A DNA stretch of 64,000 nucleotides from Tachypleus tridentatus (lineage: Eukaryota; Arthropoda; Merostomata; Xiphosura; Limulidae): positions 24,097,276 to 24,161,275 of the forward strand of contig NW_027467782.1 in NCBI RefSeq assembly GCF_004210375.1. Direction: 5' to 3'. The notes under the pieces are model-generated. The model saw only the letters and a program-made list of their open reading frames with translations. It made no database searches and was not told where the DNA came from. Shown piece after piece: positions 22,851 through 34,856 of this stretch (its first letter is position 1; the number at the start of each line of letters is the position of its first letter). The position numbers and the translations under genes were made by a program.

Positions 22851-23527
22851 CAACAGGGAAATCCATCTCACAAGGGATCTGAGTAAATAACGTAATTAAT
22901 GCATCACAGTTATTTAAAAAAAACATTGATTAAAAATAATAACAATAATATATATATATATATATAAAATAACTACAGCCAAGTTAGAAACACTATCGTA
23001 ATTATGCACACAGGAATTTAACGTTTGATCAAACCGCAGGTACTACCACAACTGTTCTAGATACTTAAATTTACATTAATTACTCAACGTCATGTACAGA
23101 AAAAGATAACAATTTAATATCTGTTATAAATCAAAGAAAAAACCATTCAAACAGAGGTGAAAATATTGTTTTGTTCAGAAAACAAAACTTATAGCAGATA
23201 AAGGAAAGTATACCATTGAATCTTCAGTGCCTTATAAAACGATTTTGGAGCCATATCACGTCGTTACAATCCATGTTGCCAGATCCATGACGACAGGAAT
23301 CTCGACAATATTAAAAGTTATGTAATGTAGTTTCCATTGCGGAAGGCTCAGTCGTAATACTGTCGTGTCCAAACCACACTTATTCTCACTAAAAGGTTTA
23401 CATATTCCATCTGGTTTACGAGGACAACGATTTTGTAACGCCAGTTTCTAGGAACAGAAATCAGTATGTGCAACTTGTTCAGTATGTTTACATACGCAAT
23501 AGAGCGATACCCGTTTCATTCTCCACT
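22851..23527. other. AT-rich sequence with (TA)n
   Basis: A (TA)n microsatellite lies at about 22948-22966. Nothing else was recognised. Confidence 0.5.
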
Positions 23528-23535
23528 CACTAGAG

Positions 23536-23724
23536 CAGTGGTTCTTAACCTTTTCAGTGTTTGCACCCCTTTCAAATCAGTAATCATTTCTCGCACCTGG
23601 AAACTTAAATATAAAATATAAAGCATACTCTTATGTAAAATATAGATTTGCTTTAAATTCATCCTCGCATTAGGCATCACCTTCGCACCTCCTAGGTTGC
23701 AGGCACCCTGGTTAAGAACCCCTG
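23536..23724. mobile_element. hAT-type MITE (189 bp)
   Basis: Inverted ends CAGTGGTTCTTAACC and GGTTAAGAACCCCTG pair over 15 bp with one difference and match the CAG-GGTTCT-AA style of hAT termini. A perfect 8-bp target duplication CACTAGAG flanks the element at 23528-23535 and 23725-23732. The interior is non-coding, so it moved with transposase supplied elsewhere. Confidence 0.93.
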
Positions 23725-23732
23725 CACTAGAG

Positions 23733-25322
23733 GTATTAGATGGTTAAACGTTAAATATGACTGTAAGCCTTATATTGGTGAACGTTTACCCAAATGACCT
23801 AACTTCCAGATAAAGATATTTCTTTACCACATTTCTTGTAGTCGCCTGAGACACGTGGATGGCTTTTACTACTAATTTTTTTGAATTTGTGAACACTCAC
23901 CTCTAACAAAATGCTGCACTTTGCTCATTATGGTTGTGATACGACTTGTTACAGGTCTCTTTTGGATGGTCCTGGGGTTCATTTTGATCCATATTCTTTT
24001 GTTATCCAATGTAATTAAGTACAAAGGATATTTCCGTCTTGGAAATTCTAAATCCACGAACTGAATACATCTTTTACAGTCTAAATGTATGATATTTATG
24101 TCGGTAAAGCTATTACATACACCTTCCAAAAGCGGTCCGTTTTCTGTGATATTTCACTGCCTACGATACACTAAAATGTCAAAATGTAGTTCTGATACAA
24201 TCCATTCCACCACGACTTTGAATTGCCTGTGGTTGTCACGGTTCTTGCTAATTTGCATATTCAAATTGTTTCAACTTATAGCATTCAACCCTGTATATTA
24301 AAAGAATTTTATAAATATATATAGCCATTATTATTATTATTATTGTTATTAAAATTTGTTTTATCTTCTACATCTTGTAAATAGGTTAAAATTAGTTGCA
24401 AAGTTCCCAACGGATGGCAGCACATATGAATAAGTAATACTTTTGGTAACAGTTTTTCAAATTTCTTCGATAGAATTAAAATATACAAATTAAAATTATT
24501 TTAACTTAAATCTTACGAAGCTAAATTTAACAAAAGATTCTAAATCATTCATCTGATAAATCTATAAATTGTTCAAGTTAATGTTAGATACTTGAAATAA
24601 TAATTATAGCTAAAATCAAGCTTCGTGTTGTGAAAAATTAAACTTTCAAATATATTGCCGTGATCCGACCAAAACAGATTACATGTAAAAATAGCTAACA
24701 AAAGGACCAGCAGTTTTAAAACATGTAAAGCCGTGTACAATTCATTGCTTCGTAAATATTGCTGCATTGTATAAAGATGTGTAAATATTGAACGTTCAAA
24801 TAGTAACTTAAAAACTGCCAAGTTTCCTAAGTGTGTCCTCTTCAACTTGACATTTCTAGCGTTTGTGAAAAATGATATATATAAAACGAAAACAAACACA
24901 AAAACTACCCAGTTGGATATACTCCACTAATTACGTAAAATCCTTTATGTTATCAGTTGTTTTAATTATATTTGGGACGAATGACAAACAAACCTCTTTC
25001 GTGGATATCCTTACGTTAATTATGTCTTGTAGTCTTGACACAATTATGAATCTTGCTTGATCAGAGTTTATTGGAAAGAATTTTACGAAGGTTGTATCCA
25101 AATATTTTCCTGTAATTACTAATAAAACATAAACTGACAGAGAAGTAAACAAAAGTTTATAAAACTGTAGAAAAATACACATCAAAGATGTTCAGGGTTA
25201 TGTAATCTGTTCCTGTAGACAAATTCACATCCAAGATGTTCAGTAATGTACTGTACTCCTGCATGTATATGTACACATATATATATCCGATATGTTTAAA
25301 GTTATCTACTTTCTATTCGTAA
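23733..25322. other. Unassigned sequence
   Basis: Small open frames on both strands (for example 23872-24129 minus) show no family motif. There is an (ATT)n tract at about 24328-24345. Confidence 0.4.
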
Positions 25323-25595
25323 GGCCCGGCATAGCCAGGTAGTTAAGGCACTCGACTTGCAATCTGTGGGTGGGTCGTGGGCTCGAATCCCCGTCACATC
25401 AAACATGCTTGCCCCTTCGGCCGCGGGGGCGTTATAATGTTACGATCAATCCCACTATTCGTTGGTAAAGAGTGGCCCAAGAGTTGGCGGTAGGTGGTGA
25501 TGACTAAACTCCCTTTCCTCTAGACTTACTTTGCTAAATTAGGAAAGCTAGCGCAGGTGGCTCTCGCCTAGCTTTGGGCGAAATTTCAAATAAAA
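25323..25595 (+). mobile_element. SINE-A copy
   Basis: Full-length variant with the head GGCCCGGCATAGCCAGGTAG and TTAAGGCACTCGACTTG, a GTGG duplication in the anticodon-loop region, then GGGCTCGAATCCCCGT. The body is intact and the tail is AGCTTTGGGCGAAATTTCAA. Confidence 0.88.
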
Positions 25596-25614
25596 AAGTA
25601 CCAGTATGTATATA

Positions 25615-27027
25615 CAGTCATGTGAAAAGTTAGGACACCCGATGAAAGCCTGTGTATTTTGCAACATTTTTGAATATATAGATATTTAATCTCAATTTTA
25701 ACAACACCAAGAAATTATAGGAATATAACTAAATAATTAAAACTGAAGAAAAGACTTTTCAAGATCTTCGGTAAATGTAATTCTACAAAAATGCATATTC
25801 TAACTGAGGAAAAAGTTAGGACACCCCCACATTTATTCCCACTTAAAATGGCTCAACTCACATACAGGTGTATCACACCAGGTGCAAATGATTAGAAGAT
25901 CGTTACTCATCATTTTGAATGAGGCTTGCCTCATTTAGTTTAGTGTGCTCCTGACTCTTGAAGTGAGAGTGAGCACCTTGCTGAGCAAAAGAGCTGTCTG
26001 AGGCCATCGGAAAGAAAATTGTAGAAGCTTATGAGTCTGGTAATGGATTTTAAAAATCCCAACGGATTTTGAAATCAGCCATTCCACTGTCCGGAAAATA
26101 GTCAACAAGTGGAGGGCTTTCAAAACAACTGCCAACATGCCCAGGTCTGGTCGTCCAAGCAAGTTCACCCCGAGAGCAGACCGCAAAATGCTAAAAGAGG
26201 TCTCCAAACACCCTAACATGTCATCACGGACCCTACAGCAGGCTATGTCTACTGTTGATGTGAAAGTGCATGCCTCTACAATCAGAAAGAGACTGCACAA
26301 GTTTAACTTGCGTGGGAGGTGTGCAAGGAGGAAACCTTGCTCTCCAAGAGAAACATCAAGGCCGGACTGAAGTTTGTTAGAGAGAATGTAGAAAAATATC
26401 AGGACCTCTGGAATAATGTTCTTTAGACAGATTAGTCCAAAATTGAATTATTTGGACACAAGAACAGAGGACATGTTTGGCGTAAACTAAATACAGCATT
26501 CCAGGAAAAGTACCTCATACCAACTGTGAAGCATGGAGGTGGAAGTGTCATGGTTTGGGGCTGCTTTGCTGCAGCAGGACCTGGACAGCTCACAATCATA
26601 GAATCCACCGTGAATTCTACTGTGTATCAGAGGGTGATTGAGAATCATGTGAGACCATCTGTACAAAAATTAAAGCTGAAACGGAACTGGACCCTGCAAC
26701 ACGACAATGACCCAAAAGATACCAGTAAGCCCACCAAGGACTGGCTGAAAACTAAGAAATGGAGAGTCTTGGAATAACCGAGTCAAACTCCAGATCTTAA
26801 TCCCACTGAGATGCTGTGGGTGACTTGAAACGGGCCGTACATGCAAGAAACCCCTCAAACATCTCACAGCTGAAAAAATTCTGCATTGAGAAGTGAGGCA
26901 AACTTTCTTCAGACCGATGTCAGAGAATGGTATATGGCTATAAGAAGCATCTCACTGCAGTTATTTCAGCCAAAGGGGGTAACAATAGTTATTAGGGGGT
27001 AGGATTTCTAACTTTTTCACATGACTG
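25615..27027 (+). mobile_element. Tc1-like DNA transposon, complete ends (1413 bp)
   Basis: The outer inverted repeat CAGTCATGTGAAAAGTTAGG has its counterpart at the right end (complement CAGTCATGTGAAAAAGTTAG), with TA at 25613-25614 and 27028-27029. The left motif GAAAAGTTAGGACACCC is repeated further in at about 25811-25829, giving the inner/outer direct-repeat layout (IR/DR type) found in many Tc1 elements. It encodes a broken transposase (separate entry). Confidence 0.95.
25980..26995 (+). pseudogene. Tc1-family transposase, inactivated
   Basis: The N-terminal helix-turn-helix part is readable (SEAIRKKIVEAYESG in pieces, then RSGRPSKFTPRADRKMLKEV with the GRP(S/P) hinge, STIRKRLHKFNLRGRCARRK). 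The catalytic part keeps KHGGGSVMVWGCFAAAGPGQ, QHDNDPKDTSK with the second Asp, and PDLNPTEMLW with the Glu about 33 positions on. Inactivating changes: TAG at 26424-26426 and at 26433-26435 on either side of the first catalytic Asp, TAA at 26775-26777 where the family has Trp, and frameshifts before 26137 and near 26370. It is an old, non-mobile copy that could still be moved in trans. Confidence 0.92.
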
Positions 27028-27366
27028 TACATATCCGAGATGCCCAAAATTATTTTACACTGTTACAACTTGTTTTGTTTTTCACTGTTACAGATTGTTT
27101 TACACTGTTAAAGGCTTCGTATAGCTTATTTCTTCAAATTGGATGATTTCTTTTCCAGTTCTTCCCCCTAATTTTTACACACTTTACAGAAACCTTAACC
27201 TAATAGTTTCTTTTTAAAAAATAAAACGGAATATTTTGTTTACGAAATTTACATTTTTATTGTTTTCACTGCATAATGAAACGCACTCCACTCTGTCTCC
27301 GTGATAAAACTGATGTTTCGCAGTCTATTTCAACAAATGATCAAGTTGTCAAGATTAACTTTATCA

Positions 27367-27600
27367 GAACCAAAAATCACGGCCATTTCTGTGACGATCA
27401 ACCAATCAGACTTTGTCTAAAATCGGATACCGCGGCCATTTCTGTGACGATCAACCAATCAGCCTTTGTCTAAAATTGAATACCGCGGCCATATCTGTGA
27501 GGGTTAATCAATCACCCTTCCTCTAAAATTGGATATTTATGAGGGTTAACTACTCAGTTTTCGTCTACTAATCATATATTGCGGCCATATTTTTTGAGGT
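27367..27600. promoter_or_regulatory. 53-bp tandem repeat carrying CCAAT boxes
   Basis: Units contain GCGGCCATTTCTGTGACGAT followed by CAACCAATCAG. CCAAT occurs at 27402-27406 and 27455-27459, with a degenerate version (AATCAATCAC) at about 27506-27515, all 53 bp apart. A fourth, shortened unit follows at about 27540-27600. AACCAATCAG fits the NF-Y CCAAT-box consensus, and the units also carry TGACG (CRE half-site) and GCGGCCAT. Known: spaced CCAAT boxes occur in promoters. Inferred: this could be promoter or enhancer DNA, or simply a minisatellite. No gene start is seen next to it. Confidence 0.45.
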
Positions 27601-28303
27601 TTAACATAATATTCATTACTCATAACTACAATCATATTATACAATCAAAAGGCCAGTCCAATTTTGCATCCTAACGAGGAAATCTAAGCTTACAAACAGA
27701 GACTAGGACTTGTTTTAATTTATTTCATTCCTTCACCTTACATCAACCAACAAAGATATTATAATGTAAATCAATTCTTACAAACTGTATCCAAGTATGA
27801 GTTTACATAAAAACAGTTTCTTGATTTTCGATAAACGTATGATTGAAAGTTTTTCAGAATTTTGGCTGTAAACTAATTTTATAAGATGTAAAAACTATTT
27901 GAAAGATATTTCAGTCTATTATTCTGCTAATGTTGACTTGTGTGTAACACTATGTTTTATGTGGACTCCTCATGATTGCTTTATAATAATATTTACAGGA
28001 AAATTATTTACTAACAGGTCCCCCCTCAAGTGGTAATAGCTGTAAGGACAAATAAATCATGTTGACATGGTTGTCAAATACATTCTTTATATTGATATAT
28101 CATATATCTCAATATTTGTAACATTTGATCTAATTCTAAGCTTGATTACTAAACAATACAAATATATTTCACTAAATTATGCAGCGTTTTATTATTACCA
28201 GGGGCAAGAGAATAAAAATTATAACGTGATGATACTAGAGTCTAACCTTGGAACCTTAAAAACGTATTTTCGAGTGTATCTGCTCTTTATTTAACGACCC
28301 TTA
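27601..28303. other. AT-rich sequence, nothing identified
   Basis: The open frame at 28067-28294 shows no motif. Confidence 0.4.
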
Positions 28304-28425
28304 AGAGGCACGACGGTAAGTCTGCGGGCTAATAATGTAAAAACCTAAGTTTCTATACCTGCGTTAAGCAAAGTAGAAATGACATATTATGTCGCTTTGT
28401 ATTAGACTCTAAAAAATCTTTTAAC
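28304..28425 (+). mobile_element. SINE-C-like relic
   Basis: GCACGACGGTAAGTCTGCGG and GCTAATAATGTAAAAACC form a tRNA-like head. It is followed by GAGCAAAG-type sequence and a weak tail (TGTCGCTTTGTATTAGACTC). Confidence 0.55.
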
Positions 28426-28426
28426 T

Positions 28427-29508
28427 GTATGAGTTATATGTGAGTTGCTGAGTGAAGTCTACTGTATGAGAGAGCTATGTGAGTTGCTGAGTGAAGTCTA
28501 CTGTATGAGTGATATGTCTTTTACTGAGTGAAGTCTTCTGTGAGTGTGTGAGTTGCTGAGTGAGGTCTACTGTATGAGTAACATGTGATTTACTGAGTGA
28601 AGTCTACTGTATGAGTTATATTGATTTACTGAGTGAAGTCTACTGTATGAATAATATGTGATTTATTGATTGAAGTCTACTGTATGAGTGATATGTGAGT
28701 TGCTGAGTGAAGTCTACTGTATGAGGTAATATGTGAGTTGCTGAGTGAAGTCTACTGTATGAGAAATATGTGATTTACTGAGTGAAGTCTACTGTATGAG
28801 TTATATCGATTTACTGAGTGAAGTCTGAGTGAGGTCTGTATGAGTAATGTGTGAGTTGCTGAGTGAGGTCTACTGTATGAGTAGTATGTGATTTACTGAG
28901 TGAAGTCTACTGTATGAGTTATATTGATTTACTGAGTGAAGTCTACTGTATGAATAATATGTGATTTATTGATTGAAGTCTACTGTATGAGTGATATGTG
29001 AGTTGCTGAGTGAAGTCTACTGTATAAGTAATATGTGAGTTGCTGAGTGAAGTCTACTGTATGAGTAGATATGAGTTTACTGGTGAAGTCTACTGTATGA
29101 GTAATATGTGAGTGAGGAGCTACTGTATGAGTAAGTGAGGTCTACTGTATGAATAATATGTGAGTTGTTGAGTGAAGTCTACTGTATGAGTAATATTTGA
29201 GTTGTTGAGTGAAGTCTACTGTATGAGAAATATGTGAGTTGTTGAGTGAAGTCTACTGTATGAGTAATATGTGAGTTGCTGAGTGAGGTCTACTGTATGA
29301 GTAATATGTGAGTTGTTGAGTGAAGTCTACTGTATGAGTAATATGTGAGTTACTGAGTGAAGTCTACTGTATGAGTAATACTGTGAGTAATACTGAGTGA
29401 AGTCTACTGTGTGAGTAATATGTGAGTAATGTTGAGTGAAGTCTACTGTATGAGTAATATGTGAGTTGCTGAGTGAAGTCTACTGTATGAGTAATGGGTG
29501 AGTGAGTT
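28427..29508. repeat. 37-bp minisatellite, about 29 units
   Basis: Units follow GAGTGAAGTCTACTGTATGA then GTAATATGTGAGTTGCT. Variants with GATTTACT or a shortened ATTGATTTACT recur in the same order. A block of about 138 bp at about 28588-28725 reappears at about 28890-29027, so part of the array duplicated as a higher-order block. It is strand-asymmetric (TGAG-rich on plus). No spacers are present, so it is not a CRISPR-like array. Confidence 0.95.
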
Positions 29509-30329
29509 GTTTCTATCAGTATATTTCGGATAATTGTTTTGTTGATGTAATAATAATTTTTGTAAAGTTCTGAGATTCAAAGTTGATTTATATTTTCAAA
29601 CCTGTTTTACAATCATATTTAAAGCAAGCTTGTTCTGTCTAAGGTTAGTATTCCAGCCCCCAGTATGGAAGAAAGGCACTAATTGAGAGCATAGAAAAAG
29701 AACTATATCAGTACGATGGGACACTTCTTATACACCATGTTTGATAGCACAAATTATCTTTAGACTGAAAAACTGTAAAGTAGCACTTCACGTATTAAAT
29801 GTGTGTTATAGTGAACCTATGAATATTGGTCACTGACTCACAGGTTCAGTAGTGACGTAAATAAAATCGATAATAATTACAATTCACTCACTTAATCTTA
29901 TTCTCGCGATAGCACTCGTTGTTCTTGAAATGCAATGATAAAAAAATAAAAGCATCCAGACTACTACTACATCTCTCATTGGCCTGATAATATGTTTGTT
30001 TGTAGTTAACCACAAAGTTACACAAAGAGCTCTGCCCACCACGAGCTTTTAGCATTGGCTTGTTTCTGTTTGCATTTCTCTTTCACTCTACTTTGTTTCA
30101 ATTTTCAAGAAATCCCCACAGTAAATACAAAACTATAGTTAGAAATAGTAACCTTAACGTCAATTAGTAGTTTACTTACTGTGATAAAAATTTGTAAGTG
30201 TAAATATCGAGATTCAAAGGATGAAAAAGACTTTACAAATCATCAAACGAACTCGAAAGTTAATAAATAAATGCACTTATATTGTTCCTTGGCTTCTATT
30301 TTTTCAAAGTCCTTGAATAGTAGGCAGGA
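29509..30329. other. Mostly unassigned, with a SINE-C tail at 29998-30055
   Basis: The 29998-30055 stretch (minus strand) keeps GTGGGCAGAGCTCTTTGTGT and AACTTTGTGGTTAACTAC. It is a decayed SINE-C tail. Nothing else was recognised. Confidence 0.5.
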
Positions 30330-30850
30330 ACCAGAGGATTGGAAGTCACCTAATGGACTCCTCTTTCTAGGGAAAGAATAAACATTGTCACTGTAATTAT
30401 AAGCCCATTCATTAATTTTAACGTCATTTGTGGGAAACGTTTAGGAAAGTCTGATGGGAAATGATTTACGAAGTGTAAAATGTTATTCGATAGTTAGTAT
30501 TGTTCCACTAGGTAAAAATATTGCTTTACAAATCTTACGACACTCTTTGAAGAGGTTAATGCTTATGTGAAAGAGGAAACGGGTGTGGATTTGGTGAATT
30601 TAGATTTTAAGATATTTATAAAACCTTTAACATGGTACCACATGAAAGTCTTTCTTGTACAAATTATTTCTGTATGTGTTGGAGGAAATATATTGTATCA
30701 CTAGGTAGAAAACTGGTTAGATGGTAGAAAGCATAGGTGTAATAAATTAATTCAGTGAAACTGGGTTAATGTCACAAGCTCGGTGGTGGGTCTTTTTCTC
30801 TTTTGATTTACATCAATGGCGTAGCTACTAGATGACCCTGTTAAAGGGCA
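30330..30850 (+). pseudogene. CR1-like LINE reverse transcriptase relic
   Basis: Fragments in shifting frames keep CR1-type RT wording: EPEDWKSPNG near 30330, VDLVNLDF-KIFIKPLTWYH near 30590-30640 (motif A region), VENWLDGRKHRCNKL near 30710-30740, and NWVNVTSSVVGLFLF near 30765-30805 (motif B region). Stops and frameshifts are frequent, so it is an old dead copy on the opposite strand to the CR1-like element at 50163. Confidence 0.65.
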
Positions 30851-32009
30851 TTAATTATGACATTCTTTAAATTCTGACGACTACACACACATATAAATTA
30901 AATTAAACAGTATCGCATTTGGATAACGTGTGTCTGTACCTATAATCATTTTTCAGCAATATTATCCATAGATAATTTGAGTGAAATAAGATATACATTC
31001 CTTCTTTCTGTTGTACTAGTTATTTTAGATCGCGCAGTTAATGTGTTGAACTGCATATTGGTAGGTGCAAAGTTACACTTATAACTCGACCAAACAATAC
31101 GCTCCTTATTTTCAGTTGTGATCACGTTATAAGAGTACCAGTTTGTTAGATATATACCGCTGTGTCGTTTTAAGTTTAATTTTAAAATGTTATTTAATTT
31201 ACATTGTGTGAACGTTAAAGTAAACAATAGTTATGGCAAGTTTGATTAAGTAATGGTTTATTAGTCATTTGTCGTGTAGTTCGATTGTTGTGAACTGAGA
31301 TCAGGTTACTCAAGTATTCTGAATTCTTCTCATTAATGTAATTGATTATTGATGAACCATATATTATCTGGTTCAGTGTAAAAGGTTCTAGGCCTCATTT
31401 GGCCTATTGATAAATATGTGTACAAAATGTGATAAGAAGTTAGTGAAAAACAGAGATAGATATTGATGGTGAGTTCAGCCAGAAAGTGTGTATAGTGGTG
31501 ACTTTTAAAATGTAATAACCGCAGGTTCTATTGTAATAACTACTATTTTAAAACAAATGGACCGTGCGTTGTATATTTATTATTAAACATTTATGACCAA
31601 CAAGTCACAGTCATCTGTCACAAAAACTCCTGTCCACATATTTATCCGCATACACATCTCACTTGCTCTTAGGAGACTCTAGTAGCTTTGGCGATCCTTG
31701 TTTTGTTGTTGCTAGAAAAAATGTGAGACCAAAACTATAACTTAACGTAGCAATTTTGTTTCAGATAACAGTCAAGTACTAATTCAGAGCGTCTTCTCAC
31801 TCATTTTTCACACGCAATATTTACATGGAGTAGACTTTGATTTCATAGCTTTTAACATAAGGATAAAATGCGTAATACATCAGAATTTATCTCACAGAAA
31901 CAAATAAACTAACAAAGAAAAAGACTGGATGGTATAAAACACAGTTTCTAATTGTCTGTCAAGAAGTTCAGGTAATTTGGTAAAAACCACTGGAATGTAC
32001 ATCTCACAT
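30851..32009. other. Unassigned sequence
   Basis: Nothing recognised. The minus-strand open frame at 30946-31227 shows no motif. Confidence 0.4.
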
Positions 32010-32200
32010 AGTCACCAAGCGGGGTAATAGTCGAAGGAATATTTCACATATAAACACAACAAAACAGAACCTATTCAGTAGAGTCACCACGTGGGGTAAT
32101 AGTCGAAGGAATATTTCACATGTAAACACAACAATACACAACCTATTCGGTAGTCATGAGGGGGATAATAGTTAAAGCAGTATTACACATAAACAAACAC
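32010..32200. repeat. 72-bp tandem repeat, about 2.6 units
   Basis: AGTCACCAAGCGGGGTAATA and TCGAAGGAATATTTCACAT repeat at about 72-bp spacing. The third unit is more diverged. Confidence 0.85.
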
Positions 32201-32699
32201 GTACAATCAAAGAGGAAACACTGGTCATTGAAGATAATCTTGTAGTTTAAGGATAAATCCTCTTTAATCTCCTTTCTTCAACTCTCAGCACAGCTTTTCT
32301 TTTGATCGTAGTTTTGTTTTTTTCATTTCGTTCTGGCTTTGTAATTTATTACTTGGTGTAAAAACGTCTGTTAAAAATTGTAAAAATAATAGGTTATCCT
32401 TTTCCTTCAGAAAAATATATTATTCTAATGGTCTAGCCTTTTTCCACAAATCTTTATTTCTGACTTCGTTATGGCAGCACTGATCCAAGGTCAGCATGTC
32501 ATTGTATGATGATGAAACATAAGTGCTTGAACGAGTTTTCATTAAGAAGCTATTTTGTGTTTGTGAAAATACTTTTGTTTGAAGTGCAAAAGATATAAGA
32601 TATAATTAATGATTAGTTGTCACACTTATAACGGATATGTGGCTCAATATCAGTAATAAATCTTATACTAGTAAAAAATATTTCTAGGTTTAGGCCTAA

Positions 32700-34856
32700 T
32701 AATAATTCATCAGCGTTATAGTCGTGGGCAAGCATTTCAATACAGGATGATGCATGGAGTACTGAAACAAGAAAGAAATGAAAGTATGGTGAAAATTGTG
32801 TTCAATATGGTTTCGCATGAACAGGTAATGAAGATGGACCTAATGGGTTGTGTGTTGAATATGGAACAGTATTGAGTAACAGTAGTTTGCATCCAACTAA
32901 GTTAAAACGGCATCTAGAAGCCAAACAGTTCCAATTAAAAATCCAACTTCCTAGTATTTCAAAAGAAAGTGTTTGCAATTAAATACAAGTAAAGCTACAT
33001 ATCATTCGTTTGTCCATCAGGACAACAGAGTTTCTCTTATTGCTTCATGTCTTGTTAATTACCGTATTGAAAAGCAAATGAAACTCATACAATTGCTGAA
33101 AATTCGATAAAATCATGTGCAAAAGATTTGGTAGAGTGCACGATTGATGAGAAATTTCTTAAAACATTAACTCTGTGCCCCTTTCTGACAACTCGTTTTC
33201 TCGAAAAATCAAAGATATGTCAGCAAATTACTTAACGGAGTTAATAAGGCGAGTAAAAGCGAGACCAACTTTTTCGCTTCAGGTGGATGAATCAACAGAT
33301 GTCGCAGGTTATGCGATGCTGCTTGTGTTTGTTCGCTATATTCATGAAGCTAATTTTGAAAAAGACATGCTAATTGCAAACTTTTGCCTACTCAAACAAC
33401 AGGCGAAGAAATATTTAAACTGATCGATATATTTATGGAAGAACATGATATTCAATGGCAGCTTTGATCAAGTATTTGCAATAATGGGGCTGCAGCTATG
33501 ATTGGAAAATTTTCATGCACAGTGGCACACATAAAAAAGGAAAACGCTGACATCCAGAGTATCCACTGCTGTCTTCATAGTCATGTACTTGCAACGAAAC
33601 GAATGCCAGAAGACTTGAAAGAGGTATTGGAGATGTCCTAAAATAGTTAATTTTATAAAATGAAGACCGTTCAATGTGAGGATATGGTACGTTTGTATAA
33701 AATTTGCAATTTCATACTGAAGTCCGATGGCTTGCTCTGTTTTACGAATTGCGTGAGGAGATAGATTTCTTTTTATTTGAATGCCATTTTGAACTTGCGT
33801 ACAAATTAAGAGACAAATGCTGGGTGCAGAAAGTGGCTTACCTTTAGGATGTATTTGCTTGTCTAAATGAAATGAATGTTACAATGCATGGTACTAGGGT
33901 AACGTACTTGGAGTAAAATGGAAGTGCTTCACCGTAAGCTAAACTTTGGGGTGAATGTATACTTATGGAAGAACTTGACTGCTTCTGAAATCTCAGTTTG
34001 TTTTTTTTAATTATGAATGAAATTTCCTCAAGTGAAGATACAAAAGTTTCAGTCTTGCAGCACGTATCTGATTTGTGTACAACTGTTGAGGAGTACTTTC
34101 CCTCTAATTAAAAAAAAAAATTATTGTGAATTCAAAATCCCTTTGTTGACTCTGCAAATACCAATGATTGTCTTTGAAAGAGAGAAAACAGCTTTAGAAA
34201 TTTCAACTGCGTGTGCATGTTTTTCTTATAGCAATGCCATATCGGGCTATCTGCTGAGCCCACCGAGGGAAATCGAACCCCTGATTTTAGCGTTGTAAAT
34301 TCATAGACTTACCACTGTACTAGCGGGGGACGAAATTTCAACTCTTTACACCCTAAACTCAAAATTTCAGCAGAAAGAAATTACACAATTTTGGATACAA
34401 ATGGCCATGGAATACATTGAAATGAGTAACAGAGCTTTGAAAATTTTAACGCATTTTTCAACAACATATCTTTGAGAGCAAACATTTTCACTGTATACAG
34501 CTACAAAAACCAAATTTAGAAATAGGCTAAATACTGAAGATGATCTACGCTTACAGGTAACAGCCATAACTCCAAATATTGAACTACTTTGTGAACAAAA
34601 TCGAGCTAGTCGGAGCCACTAATAAATAAATAAGTACACTGTACTTTTACTGATATAACATTTGCAAGCAAAAATTTTTGAACAAGTAAGTAGAAGTAAA
34701 ATATTTTCTTTAGATAGTGATATTTTTAATAAATTTATATTCTAAAGCTAGTGACCGATTGTTTCTATTTTTAGTGTATTTTTTTATTAATGTCTGAAAT
34801 GTTTTGTTTTTTTTCTGATGTGATACTCCGCAGGTCTAAACGTTTGGGAATCCCTG
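32700..34856 (+). pseudogene. hAT transposase relic (ZBED5/SCAND3-like)
   Basis: Order of pieces: a BED-type zinc finger region (KYDEN-VQYGFA, LSNSSLHPTKLKRHLEAKQ near 32780-32930); YHSFVHQDNRVSLIASCL and AKDLVECTIDEKFL; a clean frame 33175-33423 with LSDNSFSRKIKDMSANYLTE and FSLQVDESTDVAGYAMLLVF (first catalytic Asp region); NNGAAAMIGK; IHCCLHSHVLATKRMPEDLK; and a C-terminal dimerisation region ending VTAITPNIELLCEQNRASRS near 34560-34620. The right end GTTTGGGAATCCCTG at 34842-34856 looks like a hAT terminus. The left terminus was not found. Many stops and frameshifts, plus a SINE-B insertion, make it dead. Confidence 0.88.
34209..34331 (-). mobile_element. SINE-B nested in the hAT coding region
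   Basis: Complete copy read on the minus strand: GTCCCCCGCTAGTACAGTGG, ATTTACAACGCTAAAATCAG, GGGTTCGATTTCCC, AGATAGCCCGATATGGCATT. It is flanked by the perfect 12-bp repeat GAAATTTCAACT at 34197-34208 and 34332-34343. Removing it restores the hAT reading frame. Confidence 0.95.

Noticed and set aside
23872-24129. 85-residue minus-strand ORF as a gene
   Set aside because: No family resemblance and no supporting splice signals. It is compatible with chance.
28427-29508. CRISPR-like array
   Set aside because: Units are contiguous with no unique spacers, there are no cas genes, and the context is eukaryotic. It is a minisatellite. The same holds for 37263-38245 and 47818-48182.
32700-34856. Domesticated hAT transposase gene
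   Set aside because: Stops, frameshifts and a SINE insertion interrupt it. Only one stretch of 82 codons is open.
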